A DNA stretch of 40,143 bases from Phaeoceros laevis. Lineage: Eukaryota; Anthocerotophyta; Anthocerotopsida; Notothyladales. The notes under the pieces were generated by a model. It was not told the DNA's origin, ran no database searches, and saw only the letters and a list, made by a program, of their open reading frames with translations. The translations under genes were made by a program, and so were the position numbers. The DNA lies in contig JBNGIQ010003695.1 of assembly GCA_049999765.1 (NCBI GenBank), positions 1 through 40,143 on the forward strand, in the 5' to 3' direction. Below, one piece after another: positions 10,740 through 22,526 of this stretch (within the stretch, counting starts at the first letter, position 1; each line of letters begins with the position of its first letter).

Positions 10740-11715
10740 GACGATTCAGTTGCTATATGATGATGTAGGAGTCGCAGTGGCTTATTAGTAGGAGAAAAGT
10801 GCAGGGGATTCATCAATCTATGTAAGTGATTTTTGTTCCTAGTGGCAGTATCGTTTGGGCGGTGGTAAGTTCAGGTAGGGAAGCATAAACATGTTTTTGG
10901 TCTTCCGGGTCTTTCCAGTTGGTTCGCATCAGTCACTGCTCGGTAAAGCATGGCACTAAAACCCGGGTTTTGTGCAGTTCTTGTTGGGCTGACATAGTTT
11001 GGAAACTTGTATGGATCTACCCCAGAACTCTCAGTATGTGAAGATCTTTGGGAGATGGGCCTTGCCAACAGCAGTCCAACTGACAACAAGCCACATTCCT
11101 AGCTGTCCAGTACCAGTGGCCATCACTTCCAGAGTGAATGCATTAGAGAAACTGGCTTAGTCGTCGTGGAGGCACATCTTTGACAAGGGTCGGACCGTTG
11201 GCCTCCCTGAGCTGGTAAACTTCCTACGGTGACTTGCACAGTAAGTCGTGATAGATCTCTCAATATTAAACCCAGAGACAGCTGTGAGACTGTAAGAGGG
11301 TTTAGGGTTGAGGAGGAACGATAGTGCAGTAGTATTTCATATTTTCCACTTCTTGTGAAAACCTTCAGTGTTGAGTCTGTTGACGGAAGTTGCAACTAGC
11401 AAACAACGCATCATGCATTTGGGCCCTCCAGCCTGCATGCGGTGAGCTGCAGACCAAGGACCCGCATGTGGTGAGGGACCAAGGACCGCAAAATGCAGAA
11501 TTTGTGTGGAACTTTTTGTCTCGGCACTAATATCCGAGGACAGGGTAGGACAAACGCGCCCAATGCAGAACGCGCTTCCTTGCTTTGCTTGGGAAGCTGG
11601 GAAGTGAAGTCCATCTTGAAGTCACCTTACACGTTTCAGGAGAGAAAGCTTAGGGCTGTTAACTTTTTATATCCACGACCGTAGCGGCCCAAACCAGGAT
11701 GAGTGTCGAGAGAAG
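10740..11715. other. Intergenic region between MED32 and AK-HSDH
   Basis: Holds the MED32 3' UTR and the AK-HSDH promoter and leader. I see no supported coding sequence, RNA gene or repeat. The short phrase ggaccaaggacc..ccgcatg recurs near 11435-11490. Confidence 0.5.
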
Positions 11716-14700
11716 ATGAGCCGCACAATGGCTCCGTTCTTGGCCTCCGAGGTGATCGTTCTCGGAGCGATGGCAGGCGCCCGGGTCTCTGCCATAGTCA
11801 CGTTGAAACCCCACGCTTTGGGCGTCCGCCGCCAATATATCCCAGCCGCTTTCACTATTCTTCCTTCACGCATCAGGGACCGAAGGGGTATTTCCGTTTC
11901 CTCTTCACCTTCTGCTGGTCTTCTCTTCAGCTAGGAATGCGGCATTTGGGTCTCATTTGATACTCCTGCTAGGTGTGATTTACCAATCCGTCCGAGCTCA
12001 CATCAAAAGTCCGCCACCAACTAGACCGTAAGAATTCTCGTACATTGTGATTGAGTGCTTCTCGTGGCTGCTACATGAGCTTGCTGCCTTGCTTTTGTAG
12101 AATTTGAGAGGCAGTAAGGAACACGGGTTTCAGGTTCTAAAGTCTATTTCTCTGTAAAAACAATTCAGTGAAGGAAGTCCTGCGTTGGAAGAGGTTGCAG
12201 ATTTTGTGAAAGAAGCAGCAGAGCCGTTTGTGGCTAGTGACAGTCCTACGAAGGTGCCTAGAGGGAAGTCTTGGTCAGTCCACAAATTCGGTGGCACTTG
12301 TGTCGGTTCTGAAGACAGTATTCAGCATGTGGCCTCGATAATCGTCAACGACCCGTCGCCCAAAAAAGTTGTAGTGGTCTCTGCCATGGCCGGAGTCACT
12401 GACATGATGTACGACCTGCTAAAGAAGGCCGAGTCTCAGGACGAGTTGTATGTTACTGCCTTGGATCAAGTTTATGAGAAGCACAGCTCCGCGGCACAAA
12501 ATTTGTTGAGTGGAGGTGAAGATTTGGAAACGTTTCTGAAGAACTTGCGCAATGGCGTTCATAAGATCAAAAGTGTTCTGGAGGCTATCAGCATCGGTAT
12601 GCTGAGTGTATTTAAAGGCATTCCTTCTCAATTGAGTTTGTGGCACCTTGCTACTGGCCATCACGTGTGTCTCAGCTAGTTGAAAGGATTGCCTGTATTG
12701 AGGAACATGTGTTGTCCTTCTGACTCCTGCAATGTGTAGTGCAGCTGGGTATGCTTCGCAACAGTACTCAGACTTCGTTGTGGGGCATGGTGAGCTGTGG
12801 TCTGCGGAGCTGGTAGGTGCGACGGTGAGGAAGGTGAGCACATCAATCCACGGTTCAGGAGCTGCTTGCCTTGTGCAGAATTACGGCACCACTTATCCGC
12901 TTTCGTCTCTTATCTGCCCTGTGCAGAAAGGCCTACCTTGTCTCTGGATGGATGCACGAGAGGTTCTTATTGTGAATATTACAAGCAGCAGCACAGTCGA
13001 TCCAGACTATGAGATGTCAGACCAGAAACTTGATACTTGGTACTCTGGTTCACCATCGGACACAATCATAGTGACGGGATTTATTGCAAGTACACTCGAC
13101 AGGCAATCAAAAAAGTATATTCCGACAACACTAAAGCGAGATGGGAGTGACTTCTCGGCCGCAATCATGGCTGCTTTGTTCAGAGCTGGTCATGTCACGA
13201 TATGGACTGATGTAGATGGGGTGTACAGCGCAGATCCCAGAAAAGGTGCATGGTCTATCTTGCCCCTGTCTGTGTCTGCAATATATGGTCATCTTCTGGA
13301 AGTAGCTATCCAAACCTGTGCTGTTTCTGAGGGAATGACTGGGAGTGGTTTTATTTGGTCGGCTTGTTTCACTTTGGTTGGTTCCCTGTTGCTGCAGTTA
13401 AGGAAGCTGTCGTGTTAAAGAATCTTTCGTATCAAGAGGCTTGGGAGATGGTGAGGATCTTGCTGGGCAGGGGTGTTATTTAGCTTTATGGCAAGCTTTG
13501 ACTTTATTGGGTGCTTGAAGATCTAATCTGGTGCTTCTCTCTGAATTTTGTAGTCGTACTTTGGAGCAAATGTGTTGCATCCTCGGACTACTATTCCTGT
13601 GATGAGATATGATATCCCTATCACCATTCGAAACGCCTTCAAAACTTCAGTACCTGGAACAGTAATATCTCAATCTCCTTCTAAGCTAAATGGACAGCAA
13701 GTCGCACTTAGTGCAGATTCAGTGGTGAAGGGCTTTGCAACCATTGATAATGTGGTACTCATCAATGTGGAAGGGTACGTCTAATACTCCCTAGAATGCA
13801 TTGGTTTGCTTCAAACAAGCTGGGGTTTTGAGTTTTGTTGCATGTGACTTGCAGAACTGGAATGGCTGGTGTCCCTGGGACAGCAAGCGACATTTTTGAC
13901 ACAGTGAAGAGTGCCGGAGCAAATGTCATTATGATTTCGCAGGTCTGAAATAGTGATAACTGTATTACCTCCATTTACTCGGCCGTCAAACCCTTCCTAT
14001 ATTTTTGCATCGTCAAACATGCAGGCTAGTAGTGAGCACTCCATTTGCTTTGCTGTGCCACAAAAAGAAGGAAGATCTGTTGCAGAGGCGTTGGAGAGGA
14101 AGTTCCAAAGGGCCTTGAATGTTGGACGCCTTTCCAAGGTATCTAGGTCCAGCTGCAAAGTCACATGCTCTGTTCACTGTAATTTAACTCCTGGTGCTTT
14201 CCTGCATGGTATAGTCAAGGTCTGCTATTTTTCCATCATACCTTGTCTTTTAGAGGCTGGTCTATGTTGCCTTCCAATGACTCAAAGAAGAAATAGGTGA
14301 AGATGTCTAGAAGAGGTGAACCTGTGTTGCCTAAGAGAGCTGGATGACGTGCTGGATGTGGACAGGTAGATGTGGTGGAAAATTGCTCCATCTTAGCTGC
14401 AGTAGGCCAGCGGATGGCAAGCACACCGGGAGTTAGTGCGACTTTGTTTGGTGCTCTGGCTAAGGTATTTTACCTTGTTCAATGAGAGATATGGGTCAGC
14501 TCGTTGCCCAGTGCAAATGTTCTCTGAGTCGTGTCTCATGCATTTTTGTCTTTTTGTGACTATTCCTGCAATGTGGCTAGTAATGAGATTGGGATTAAGT
14601 TGGCTGGCAGGCGAACATCAATGTCAGAGCGATTGCACAAGGTTGTTCCGAGTATAACATCACGGTCGTGGTGGGTCAAGATGATTCTGTCAGGGCGTTG

Positions 14701-16731
14701 AAGGCAGTTCATGCCCGATTTTACCTTTCAAAGACATCTCTGGCTGTCGGCATTGTCGGCAAAGGTCAGATTGGAGGGACGTTACTTGGGCAACTTCGGG
14801 ACCAGGTAAGACTATGAAGGACCCACTCCTCCTGTCAACCAGTTAGTTGGCTTATTCTGAGCTTTTGAGTCTAATCTGGGTTCGTTTTTGCCATAGGCAT
14901 CCAGCTTGAAGGAAGAATTCAACATTGACCTTCGTGTTATGGGCATCATTGGCACAAATAAGATGCTCCTCGATAGTAGGTATTAACCAACTGAATTGGC
15001 TGGACCTGTTTGGGCTGTGAAGTCCTTTGCCATATAGATGAAATATGGATATCTCTGTGACATCAGTGTGTTGTTAATTGTGCTGCATTTCAAAGACAGT
15101 GAGATCTGTCACTAACTATGTGAGTTGCTTGTGGTGTACCCTAGTGGGGTGGATCTAAGAGGATGGAATAAGTTGTTGGAAGAGACAGGGGAAGAAGCTG
15201 ACTTGGTGCAGTTCACTTCACATGTCCAACGCAACCACTCCATCCCAAACACTGTAATTGTGGACTGCACACCACCTGATGTGAACGCTGCAACGAACTA
15301 CTACAATTGGCTACGGAATGGAATCCATGTGATCACTTGCAATAAGAGTGCCAATTCGGGGCCTCTGGATCAGGTAAAATTAGGTCGAATCAGCAAGAAA
15401 CGCTGTCTAGTGCATGAGTGGGCGCCAGTCCGTAGCAGTATACCCTTGTTCACTACGCTGCTTTGCTTCAAGTGGTCTTTGTCTACTTATTTTTGTTACA
15501 CATTCGTGTGGGTAGCTCCTCATCACTGGGTATGCGTCTGGCAGTATTTGAAGATCAGGGAACTTCAAGGCGAGAGTGATAGGCCAGAGTCTTATACCCA
15601 TTACTTTTATGAAGCAACTGTTGGAGCAGGGCTCCCAATAATCAGTACTTTGAGGGGCCTGCTCGAGACTGGAGACAGAATTGAGCGTGTGGAGGGTATA
15701 TTCAGGTACAAACAACTTCCCGCCCCAAATTGTTCTCCGTTTCTCCATCTTGTTTCAAGGAGGTTTATCCAAGGGTGTGGCGTCGTCATCTGTCTACAGT
15801 GGAACCTTGAGCTACATTTTCAACAACTTCAAGGATGGCAGGAAGTTCAGTGACATTGTAAAGGAGGCCAAAGAAGCTGGATACACAGAACCCGATCCCA
15901 GGGATGACCTTTCAGGAACTGATGTTGCAAGGAAGGTAAAATGATAGCCATCTATCCTAGGTGAACTTAACCCCAGGTTGTTGCGCTGATACCTCATGGT
16001 GTGGTCGTAAGAGATTTGAGCTCGGCTGACGATATGGCAGGTCATCATTCTTGCTCGGGAGTGTGGGTTGGCATTGGAGTTGGAGGATGTAAGGGTTAAA
16101 AGTCTGGTACCCGAAGCTCTAGTAAGCCTTTGCTCCTTTCACTTTTATCTTGGATTGCTGTCCTATGTAGGTTTTGACCCCTCTGTCTTGCTGCATGCAA
16201 AGGCTGCACAGCAAGGGACTGTATGAATGTGTCTGCTAAGTGAATGTGTACACTCGTATGAATAGGCACAAAGCTCATCCGATGAGTACCTCGCAAAGCT
16301 GCACGAGCATGACCAGGACATGGCAAAGGCAGCAGAAGCTGCTGGAGAGAAGGTATTAACTCTGGGCATAACAAGAAAATTTGGTTATCCACTGTTGGCT
16401 TTGAACACCAATGACCTTGTGGATTCGATGTGGGACTTCGCAGGTACTGCGTTATGTTGGAGTCGTGGATGTGCTTTCAGGAGAAGGTCGTGTAGAGCTG
16501 CAGGCATATCCCAAGGATCACCCGTTCGCTCAACTGTCTGGCACCGACAACATCATCGAGTTCACGACAACGAGATATCATAAGCAAAAGCTGATTGTAC
16601 GCGGGCCTGGAGCAGGGGCGGAAGTGACTGCAGGTGGTGTGTTTTGCGACATTTTGCGGTTGGCTTCCTATTTGGGTGCACCGTCGTGTTCATCTGCCAC
16701 ATCGAAGCAAAGGTTGAGAAGCAAAGGTTGA
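11716..16731 (+). CDS. AK-HSDH: Bifunctional aspartokinase / homoserine dehydrogenase, plastid-targeted
   Basis: Eighteen exons: 11716-11917, 11997-12027, 12169-12596, 12745-12833, 12927-13245, 13398-13450, 13554-13774, 13855-13942, 14025-14138, 14366-14464, 14611-14805, 14897-14979, 15145-15373, 15545-15705, 15800-15935, 16041-16121, 16266-16352 and 16444-16731. They join in frame to about 967 aa. The first ~80 residues are rich in Ser, Ala, Arg and hydroxylated residues, as in a chloroplast transit peptide. The aspartokinase domain starts at HKFGGTCVGSED and includes TTLKRDGSDFSAAI and TIWTDVDGVYSADPRK. Two ACT-type regulatory regions follow (INVEGTGMAGVPGTASDIF and NINVRAIAQGCSEYNI). The dehydrogenase has the nucleotide-binding GIVGKGQIGG, NSGPLDQ, YEATVGAGLPIISTLRGLL and EPDPRDDLSGTDVARK. 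It catalyses the first and third steps of Asp-family (Thr, Met, Ile) synthesis and is normally inhibited by threonine. The first two exons are the least certain; their phases fit. Confidence 0.96.
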
Positions 16732-17109
16732 ACAGATAGCACCTCTCTCCATTTTTGGAAATGATGTATGATCGTGGCAAGCGCTATCTTGCATTGCATG
16801 CTCTTGATGCTGGCTAGATCTGGGCTAAACCAGGTGTCGGCCCACAAAAGTTCCCAAGTCGGCGATAGCCTGGTGGGGAAGTCCAGGATGATACGAGCTT
16901 ATCATCCAGGGCACCTCTCAACCTCTGAAATCCTTCAGGCGTGTCATCCACTCGGGCAGACACACTGTTCTCCATTCGATCACACTCTCTCCTGTCTATC
17001 TGTAACTCTCATAGTTAACATCTTTTCTGCTCTCGTCCTCGCTTTTTACAAATCTAACAGTCACAAGTGCACTTTTGAGCTCTTCGAAGATTGGAACGAA
17101 CCAACTTCG
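16732..17109. other. Intergenic region, convergent 3' ends
   Basis: Short gap between the AK-HSDH stop and the 3' end of the first GST gene, which point at each other. It should hold both 3' UTRs. No gene or repeat is seen. Confidence 0.5.
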
Positions 17110-17911
17110 CTAGTGAGACTTGGGGGAAGCCATCTCCCAGGTCTTCTGCCAAGACGGTAGGGAGAAGAGCCCCTGAATCCACTCGTTGACGCGTCCCCTG
17201 GCAGTAAAGGGATCGGGCCTCTTGGCGAGGTGAGTGAGATACCAGGCGTAAGGAATGTGCGCCAGATCGGCCAAGCTGAGGAAATCACCCGCCAGGTACT
17301 TGTGCTTGGACAGCTGCTGCTCGTAGACGTCCAGAACTTTGCCCAGCTTGTCCATGTTCTCTTGAACCGCTTGCTCGTTGGCCTGCTTCCCGCTGCTGGG
17401 GTAAATCACCAGCTCGTGCACGACCACATCGATGGGCGGGTTGTACTGCTGCGCTTCCACCTCAAGCCACTGCTCCGTGTACCCTCTGTCACGCAGATTC
17501 TTGCCGTAGAGCGGGGTTCCCTGGTGCTCGTACTTGTAAGCAGCGTACCTCGCGATCGCTCGAGACTCTACAATTTCAATGTTCATCAGTTCTTGGGAGC
17601 AAATTTTAAGCTTTCTCAAGAAGAGGCTTAGCTTGCAAGCTCTACTAATTGATCACGGTGATGCTCAAGATGCAAACTGAAAGAGGTACCCGCCAGGTAC
17701 CACACGTACCGAACAATGTGACGGTGTCGTCCTGGAACACCGGGGTGGCTCCGAAAGGATTCATCCGCAGAAATTCGGGCCTCTTGTGCTCTCCAGCGCC
17801 CAAATTCACGTTAATCACCTCGATGTCGTCCGAGCTCACGCCCTTCTCCAGGAGAGCAACCAGTGCTCTCTGGGAGGAGGCAGTCCTGCCGTACAGCTTC
17901 ATCTTCCCCAT
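17110..17911 (-). CDS. Glutathione S-transferase, phi class (copy 1)
   Basis: Two exons, 17710-17911 and 17110-17567, giving 219 aa, a normal GST length. The thioredoxin-like N-terminal domain begins MGKMKLYGRTASSQRALV; Ser12 or Ser13 sits where phi GSTs carry the serine that activates glutathione. NPFGATPVFQDD contains the cis-Pro loop and ESRAIARYAAYKYEHQGTP is the phi-class signature that contacts glutathione. The all-helical C-terminal domain includes KVLDVYEQQLSKHKYLAGDF and SLADLAHIPYAWYL, the hydrophobic substrate side. The protein conjugates glutathione to electrophiles or reduces peroxides in the cytosol. It is a close paralog of copy 2, with identical exon lengths. Phi genes usually have three exons; here the first 202-nt exon equals the usual first exon plus the 49-nt second exon. 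Confidence 0.95.
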
Positions 17912-18602
17912 TTGTTTATGGTTGATTTCAGATCTAGATGCCGCTCAAGACCCCAAAGCGACGATGGAGTTCAACTCTTGCACCCACCAGATGGAACGTT
18001 CTAGACTCATTTCCACGCGGAATACAGTCGTGGTCTTGCCCATGGAACACCTGGAGCTGGAGTCCAGCAGGTAGCAGGACTGTCGGTCACCACGTCATCG
18101 CCATGTGGCCCTTAACTGGTGTTTAAAATCTTCTAATTTCACATTTTGGATATGTCTCCAAAGTTCCAACTTTCCATATATGTATGCGTTACCCACCTAT
18201 GACGTGGAAGGTTGGCAGGACGACTTCCACTTGGACTGTTCTGAGCTGTTGTTGGGCAGGGCAGATATGTAGAAATATATGCAAGGGCTGTCCAAGGAGA
18301 AGCAATCGTCTCAAAACTCCAACGACGCGTTTTTGGTAGTCCTGAGCAGCTATCGTGGCTGCTATCAGCTTCGCAGTGTTCCTCAAGCCTCCTCTTCCCA
18401 CCAACGCCTCCTCGGGACCGCCTCAACTACGCTGTCAAGTTCTTCTGGGCCTTCGACATTCTGTCCTCCTTCGCCATGGATCTACAGTCTGGTTTCGGGA
18501 ATCCACACGGTGCTGCCCAAGCTTGCTGCCAGTGCCGGGCCGTCGGTTAGAATTCTACACAAGGAAAGAACCGCGAGCTCAAATGTTTGTGCAAGCCAGC
18601 AG
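17912..18602. other. Region between GST copies 1 and 2
   Basis: Upstream flank of GST copy 1 and downstream flank of copy 2. At about 18340-18560 the plus strand is GC-richer and open in all three frames for a while (one frame contains RDRLNYAVKFFWAFDILSSF), which could be a relic of a coding sequence. I do not recognise it and it lacks start, end and splice signals. Confidence 0.4.
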
Positions 18603-19451
18603 TTAATTTGATCTGGGAGCATCCATTTCCCAAGTCTTTTGCCAAGAAGGCAGGGACATAAGCCCCTGAATCCACTCCTTCACACGTTTCCGAGCAGTGA
18701 AGGCATCCGGCCTCTGCGCAACGTGGATGACCGACCAGGCGTAAGGAATGTGCGAAAGATCCGCCAGGCTGAGGAAATCGCCCGCCAGGTACTTGTGCTT
18801 GGACAGCTGCTGCTCGTAGACATCCAACACCTTGCCCAGCTTGTCCATGTTGTCCGCAACTGCTCGGTCATCAGGCTGCCGCCCGTAGTAAGAGGACACC
18901 ACCAGCTGCTGCACCAGGACGTTGATCGGAGGATGGTACTGCTGCGATTCCACCTCCAGCCATTGCTCCGTCTGTGCCCTATCCCTCGCACTGTTGCCGT
19001 AGAGTGGAGTCCCTTGGTGCTGGTACTTTAGGGCAGCGTACCTTGCTATGGCTCGGGACTCTGCCATGGATTGATCAACCATTTTGTACGTAGCCAGCCA
19101 AAGTCCAGCGAGCAACAAGCTACCAAATTAGGTCAATTTGCAGGCAAGCACCTATGCAGTCAGTGCTCACACATACAGTAGCAGCATTGGTGACTGCTCT
19201 TCGGAAGAGCTTGGATACAGTAACAGCCTGAGGTGGTAGTGGTACCGACCGAATAGGGTGACATGCTCGTCTTGAAAAACCGGCGTGGTTGCGAAAGGAC
19301 TGAGGTGCACAAACTCGGGCCTCCTCTGCTCTCCTGCAATCAGGTTGACATCGACCACTTCAATGTCGTCCGGGCTGACTCCCTTCTCCAGAAGAGCAAC
19401 CAGCGCTCTCTGGGAGGAGGCAGTCCTGCCGTAGAGCTTGAACTTCCCCAT
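18603..19451 (-). CDS. Glutathione S-transferase, phi class (copy 2)
   Basis: Two exons, 19250-19451 and 18603-19060, giving 219 aa. Exon lengths (202 and 458 nt) and phase equal those of copy 1, so the two arose by tandem duplication. The start MGKFKLYGRTASSQRALV carries the candidate catalytic Ser12/Ser13. LSPFATTPVFQDEHV has the cis-Pro loop, although NPFG of copy 1 is SPFA here. ESRAIARYAALKYQHQGTP is the phi signature, and LSKHKYLAGDFLSLADLSHI lies in the helical domain. The copies differ mostly in the helices lining the substrate pocket (for example VVSSYYGRQPDDRAV against VIYPSSGKQANEQAV), as expected if substrate range has diverged. An upstream TTG is in frame, but the ATG at 19449-19451 aligns with the family start. 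Confidence 0.95.
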
Positions 19452-19953
19452 CAATGGATCAACTTCTCACAATATCGAAAGCTTCAACTTGAAGAAGCTC
19501 CCGAGCTTCTTCCACAGCAACTCCGTGAGCAGCATGGCAGAATACTTGGTGAATGAGCCGCTGATAGGCTATCAAGTTCCACGTGGGTTGTGACCGTTCT
19601 GTTGTCCTATCTTGTAAGAAATTTACTAGACTTCCCCTGTTCTCCTTATGACAGCTCCGGAATTCATTGGAGCGCCAGTGACTTGGGAATCTACGCAGGA
19701 CTGCAGGATATCCGAAACTCGTGTTTTTGACGTGGCGTTTAGGGATTGGAAGCACCGGAGTGCCTTTCCTTTCTTTGACGGTCTTGGGGTAAGCTTTGAG
19801 CAGCTTCGCCAGCAGTTTCCTGGCCCTTTTCGCGAGTATATACAGTGCACTCGTACTGGCACTGACCAGTGCTTTCGTCGCACCAGAATTTCTTCATCAT
19901 CACAGCCACTTTGAAGACTTGAGGTACATTAGGTTGATCCGAGGGGAGTGACC
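19452..19953. promoter_or_regulatory. Shared divergent promoter region of GST copies 2 and 3
   Basis: About 500 bp between two GST start codons on opposite strands. On the plus strand a TATA-like TATATA occurs at 19837-19842, about 115 bp before the ATG of copy 3. An 88-codon open frame (19648-19914) has no family features and is not supported as a gene. Confidence 0.4.
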
Positions 19954-20943
19954 ATGACGATCAAGGTGTACGGCTTCCCCTTGTCCCTGGCCAGCAACAG
20001 AATTTTCCCGGTTTTCTACGAGCTTGGACTCGATTTCGAGCTGGTGCCTGTGAATCCCATGGCAGGAGAGGCCAAGTCCCCGGAGAATTTCAAGAGGCAG
20101 GTGTGTGCCCGCGTGTTGCTTTTAGGTTACAGCATTGCTGTTCAGCGCAGTCTCGCATTGTGCTAGCCGCTGACAGTTGTGGTTGTTGACAATGGCTGTC
20201 TGGACTGTAACAGCCTTTTGGACAGGTTCCGACCTTGGAGGACGGGGATATCACAATTTACGGTGAGCACTCACCAATCCAGTCCATCTCGTAAAGAAAG
20301 AGGTGTCTGGCGTTTGATTTCCTTCTTCCTGTTGAGCTCCAGATCTGGAATAATGCATCGAAATGCAGACTGGTCTACTTGCCAGCCGATTGGACTGCTG
20401 ACCTAGCTAGCTCTAGAGGTAGAGAGCTGAGCATGAATCTTGTATGAATTGAACAATGGTGCAGAGTCGAGAGCCATCATGAGGTACCTGGTGGACACCT
20501 ACGGTTCCGGTGGACAAGAGCCAGCGCTGTTGGGCAAGAGCCCCAAGGAGCGAGCCCTGGTGGAGCAATGGCTGGAGGTGGAGGCTCACAACTACTCGGG
20601 GCCGGTATCCCGCCTGCTCTCCCAAAGCGAGGTCTACCTCAAGATGCGCGGTGCAGGAGCCAAAGCCCAACCGGAGGTGGTGGAGGAGCAGACGGAGAAG
20701 CTGAAGCAGGTGCTGGACATCTACGAGGCTCACCTGGGCAAGAGCAAGTACCTGGCAGGGGACTTTGTGTCTCTGGCCGACCTTGCGCACCTGCCGTCCA
20801 CACAGTACTACATCTTGTCCAGCAAGGAGGCGCTGCCGCTGTTCCAGAGCTACAAGAATTTTTTCGCTTGGTGGACAGACATCTCATCCCGGCCTTCCTG
20901 GCAGAGGGCGCTGGCAGAAGCCTTGCCTTATGTGGGAGCCTGA
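19954..20943 (+). CDS. Glutathione S-transferase, phi class (copy 3, divergent)
   Basis: Three exons, 19954-20100, 20214-20262 and 20465-20943, giving 224 aa. The middle exon is exactly 49 nt, the hallmark of phi-class GST genes. The N-terminus MTIKVYGFPLSLASNR holds Ser11/Ser14 at the catalytic serine position. The second exon encodes PFGQVPTLEDGDITIY with the cis-Pro, and the third starts in ESRAIMRYLVDTYG, the glutathione-binding signature. KYLAGDFVSLADLAHLP is the conserved helix of the C-terminal domain. Sequence and intron pattern differ clearly from copies 1 and 2, so it is an older paralog. Two AG acceptors 12 nt apart (after 20213 and 20225) are in frame; the first keeps the conserved PFGQ and is preferred. 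The codon before ESR is split, as in copies 1 and 2. Confidence 0.95.
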
Positions 20944-22079
20944 TTGGTTTATAATACGTTGCAAGCACATGCATGTAGATTAATTATAAATGGGGTCCTT
21001 TGGGATGTAGATGTAGATTACTTGGCATGGCGTCCTTGCAAGCTTGATATGGTTCGAACTTACGCACAGGGAGGAGAATCTAAGGATTACATTTTCCCAC
21101 CCGTGGCTTACATTCCCAATGCAATAGTAAGTTTTGCAGTGTGAAACAAGTACTAAGGAGGTGCACAAGTGCCCTGCTTACAAGCAGGCATGTTCGGCTA
21201 CACTTATCTGTTGACAGGGGCAGTGGCTTACTTAGCTGTTGACCTTTGTCCCGAGAGCTGGTACCGTGGGCTGATTTGCGGGCACTCTGTCATTGTTAAG
21301 TTCCCTTGCTAGTGTGTTAGATGTCTTGTTGAACGGATCCTTGACGGTGTTGTATCAAGCTTTGATTTGGGCGGTATACCTGTGTTTGAGCCCTTGGGCG
21401 AGCTCGTTGTGCTCTGCAGCCGACCGGTTTAGTTTCCATAGCATGTGTTCAGACCGACGTTTCTGTGATTTGGCTGTTTAACGAAGTAATCAGCACACAC
21501 AAAGATTGGTGTGAAACCTCTAGCTGCTGGCAGAGTGAGGCTGTGTGCCAAGAGAATCTTTCCAGGCGCAAGAAAGCATATAAAATGACGGGAGAGAGGA
21601 ACAACGAAGGAGGCTGTGAGCTTTTCCGGGACCTGGCAGGGCGTTGAGTTACTGCCTGACCGCCGGGAAGCTAGCCACTGAGGGCAGAGAGAGATTCATC
21701 CATTACGGAATGGCGGTCATCTGAAGGCCAATGACCGGCCAGTTTGCACCGTGACATGGAAGAGTTGTTGGGCAATTCCAGCCTTGACAGGCCCCAAAGC
21801 CGCGGCTTTATAATATTCTAATTAATAATAGTTTTTGGGTTCCTGCGCGCATCTAGATTGCTAGTTGGCTTCAGTGCTGCCGTCACCTTAGCTTGACACT
21901 TCTGTGCCCAAGAAAAACGGACCTTCTCCGATACAAAATGTGAAGATGCCATGCACCAGAGTCACTCGGTTTACATACGGCGATCGCTACCTCGTTAGAA
22001 GCTGTACCTACAGCAGCAAGATGGCGCTCTACCAGGCTCGATTCGGAAGCATTCTGGCGCCACTCAGGGCGTCCCCCTT
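20944..22079. other. Intergenic region after GST copy 3
   Basis: Non-coding, with the GST copy 3 3' UTR at the left. An AT-rich patch lies at about 21808-21838. I see no gene, RNA gene or clear repeat. Confidence 0.5.
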
Positions 22080-22521
22080 CTACGACGACAACTACAAGTC
22101 TCTCACCAGTCTATCAGCGACCACGACGACAAACTGCCGTCGTACAGAGAGGTGATCCGCTATACTTGGCACCCCGAGGCATTAAAGCCTGTGATTCACT
22201 GGCCCTCGACCGCCCTCATTCAAGAGTTGAGGTACTTTCAGCACTATACTGGAATTCTTTCTTCTCGCTTGAGATTCTTCCTTCCCAATTAATGGCTGCA
22301 TAGATCTTGAGCATCGACATGTCTGTCTGTGCGCACGCAGGGACACATTGCTCAAGTACCAAGAGCGCCTGGGTCCCCACACGGACACCAATTTCTTCAA
22401 CATCAACGTGGCCGGCTGCGGCGGTGCCATATCCAGAGGGCTGCAGTTTTTCGAGGCCGGCCAGTGGCACAACATGCCCGCCTTTAATTTCGTGACGCTG
22501 CGCTTGCAATAATGGGAGGTA

Positions 22522-22526
22522 CGGAC
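22522..22526. repeat. Target-site duplication, left copy
   Basis: CGGAC directly before the LTR; the matching copy is at 22796-22800. Confidence 0.8.

Noticed and set aside
20214-20225. GST copy 3 lacking the PFGQ loop
   Set aside because: Using the upstream acceptor after 20213 restores PFGQ and the standard 49-nt exon, so no deletion needs to be assumed.
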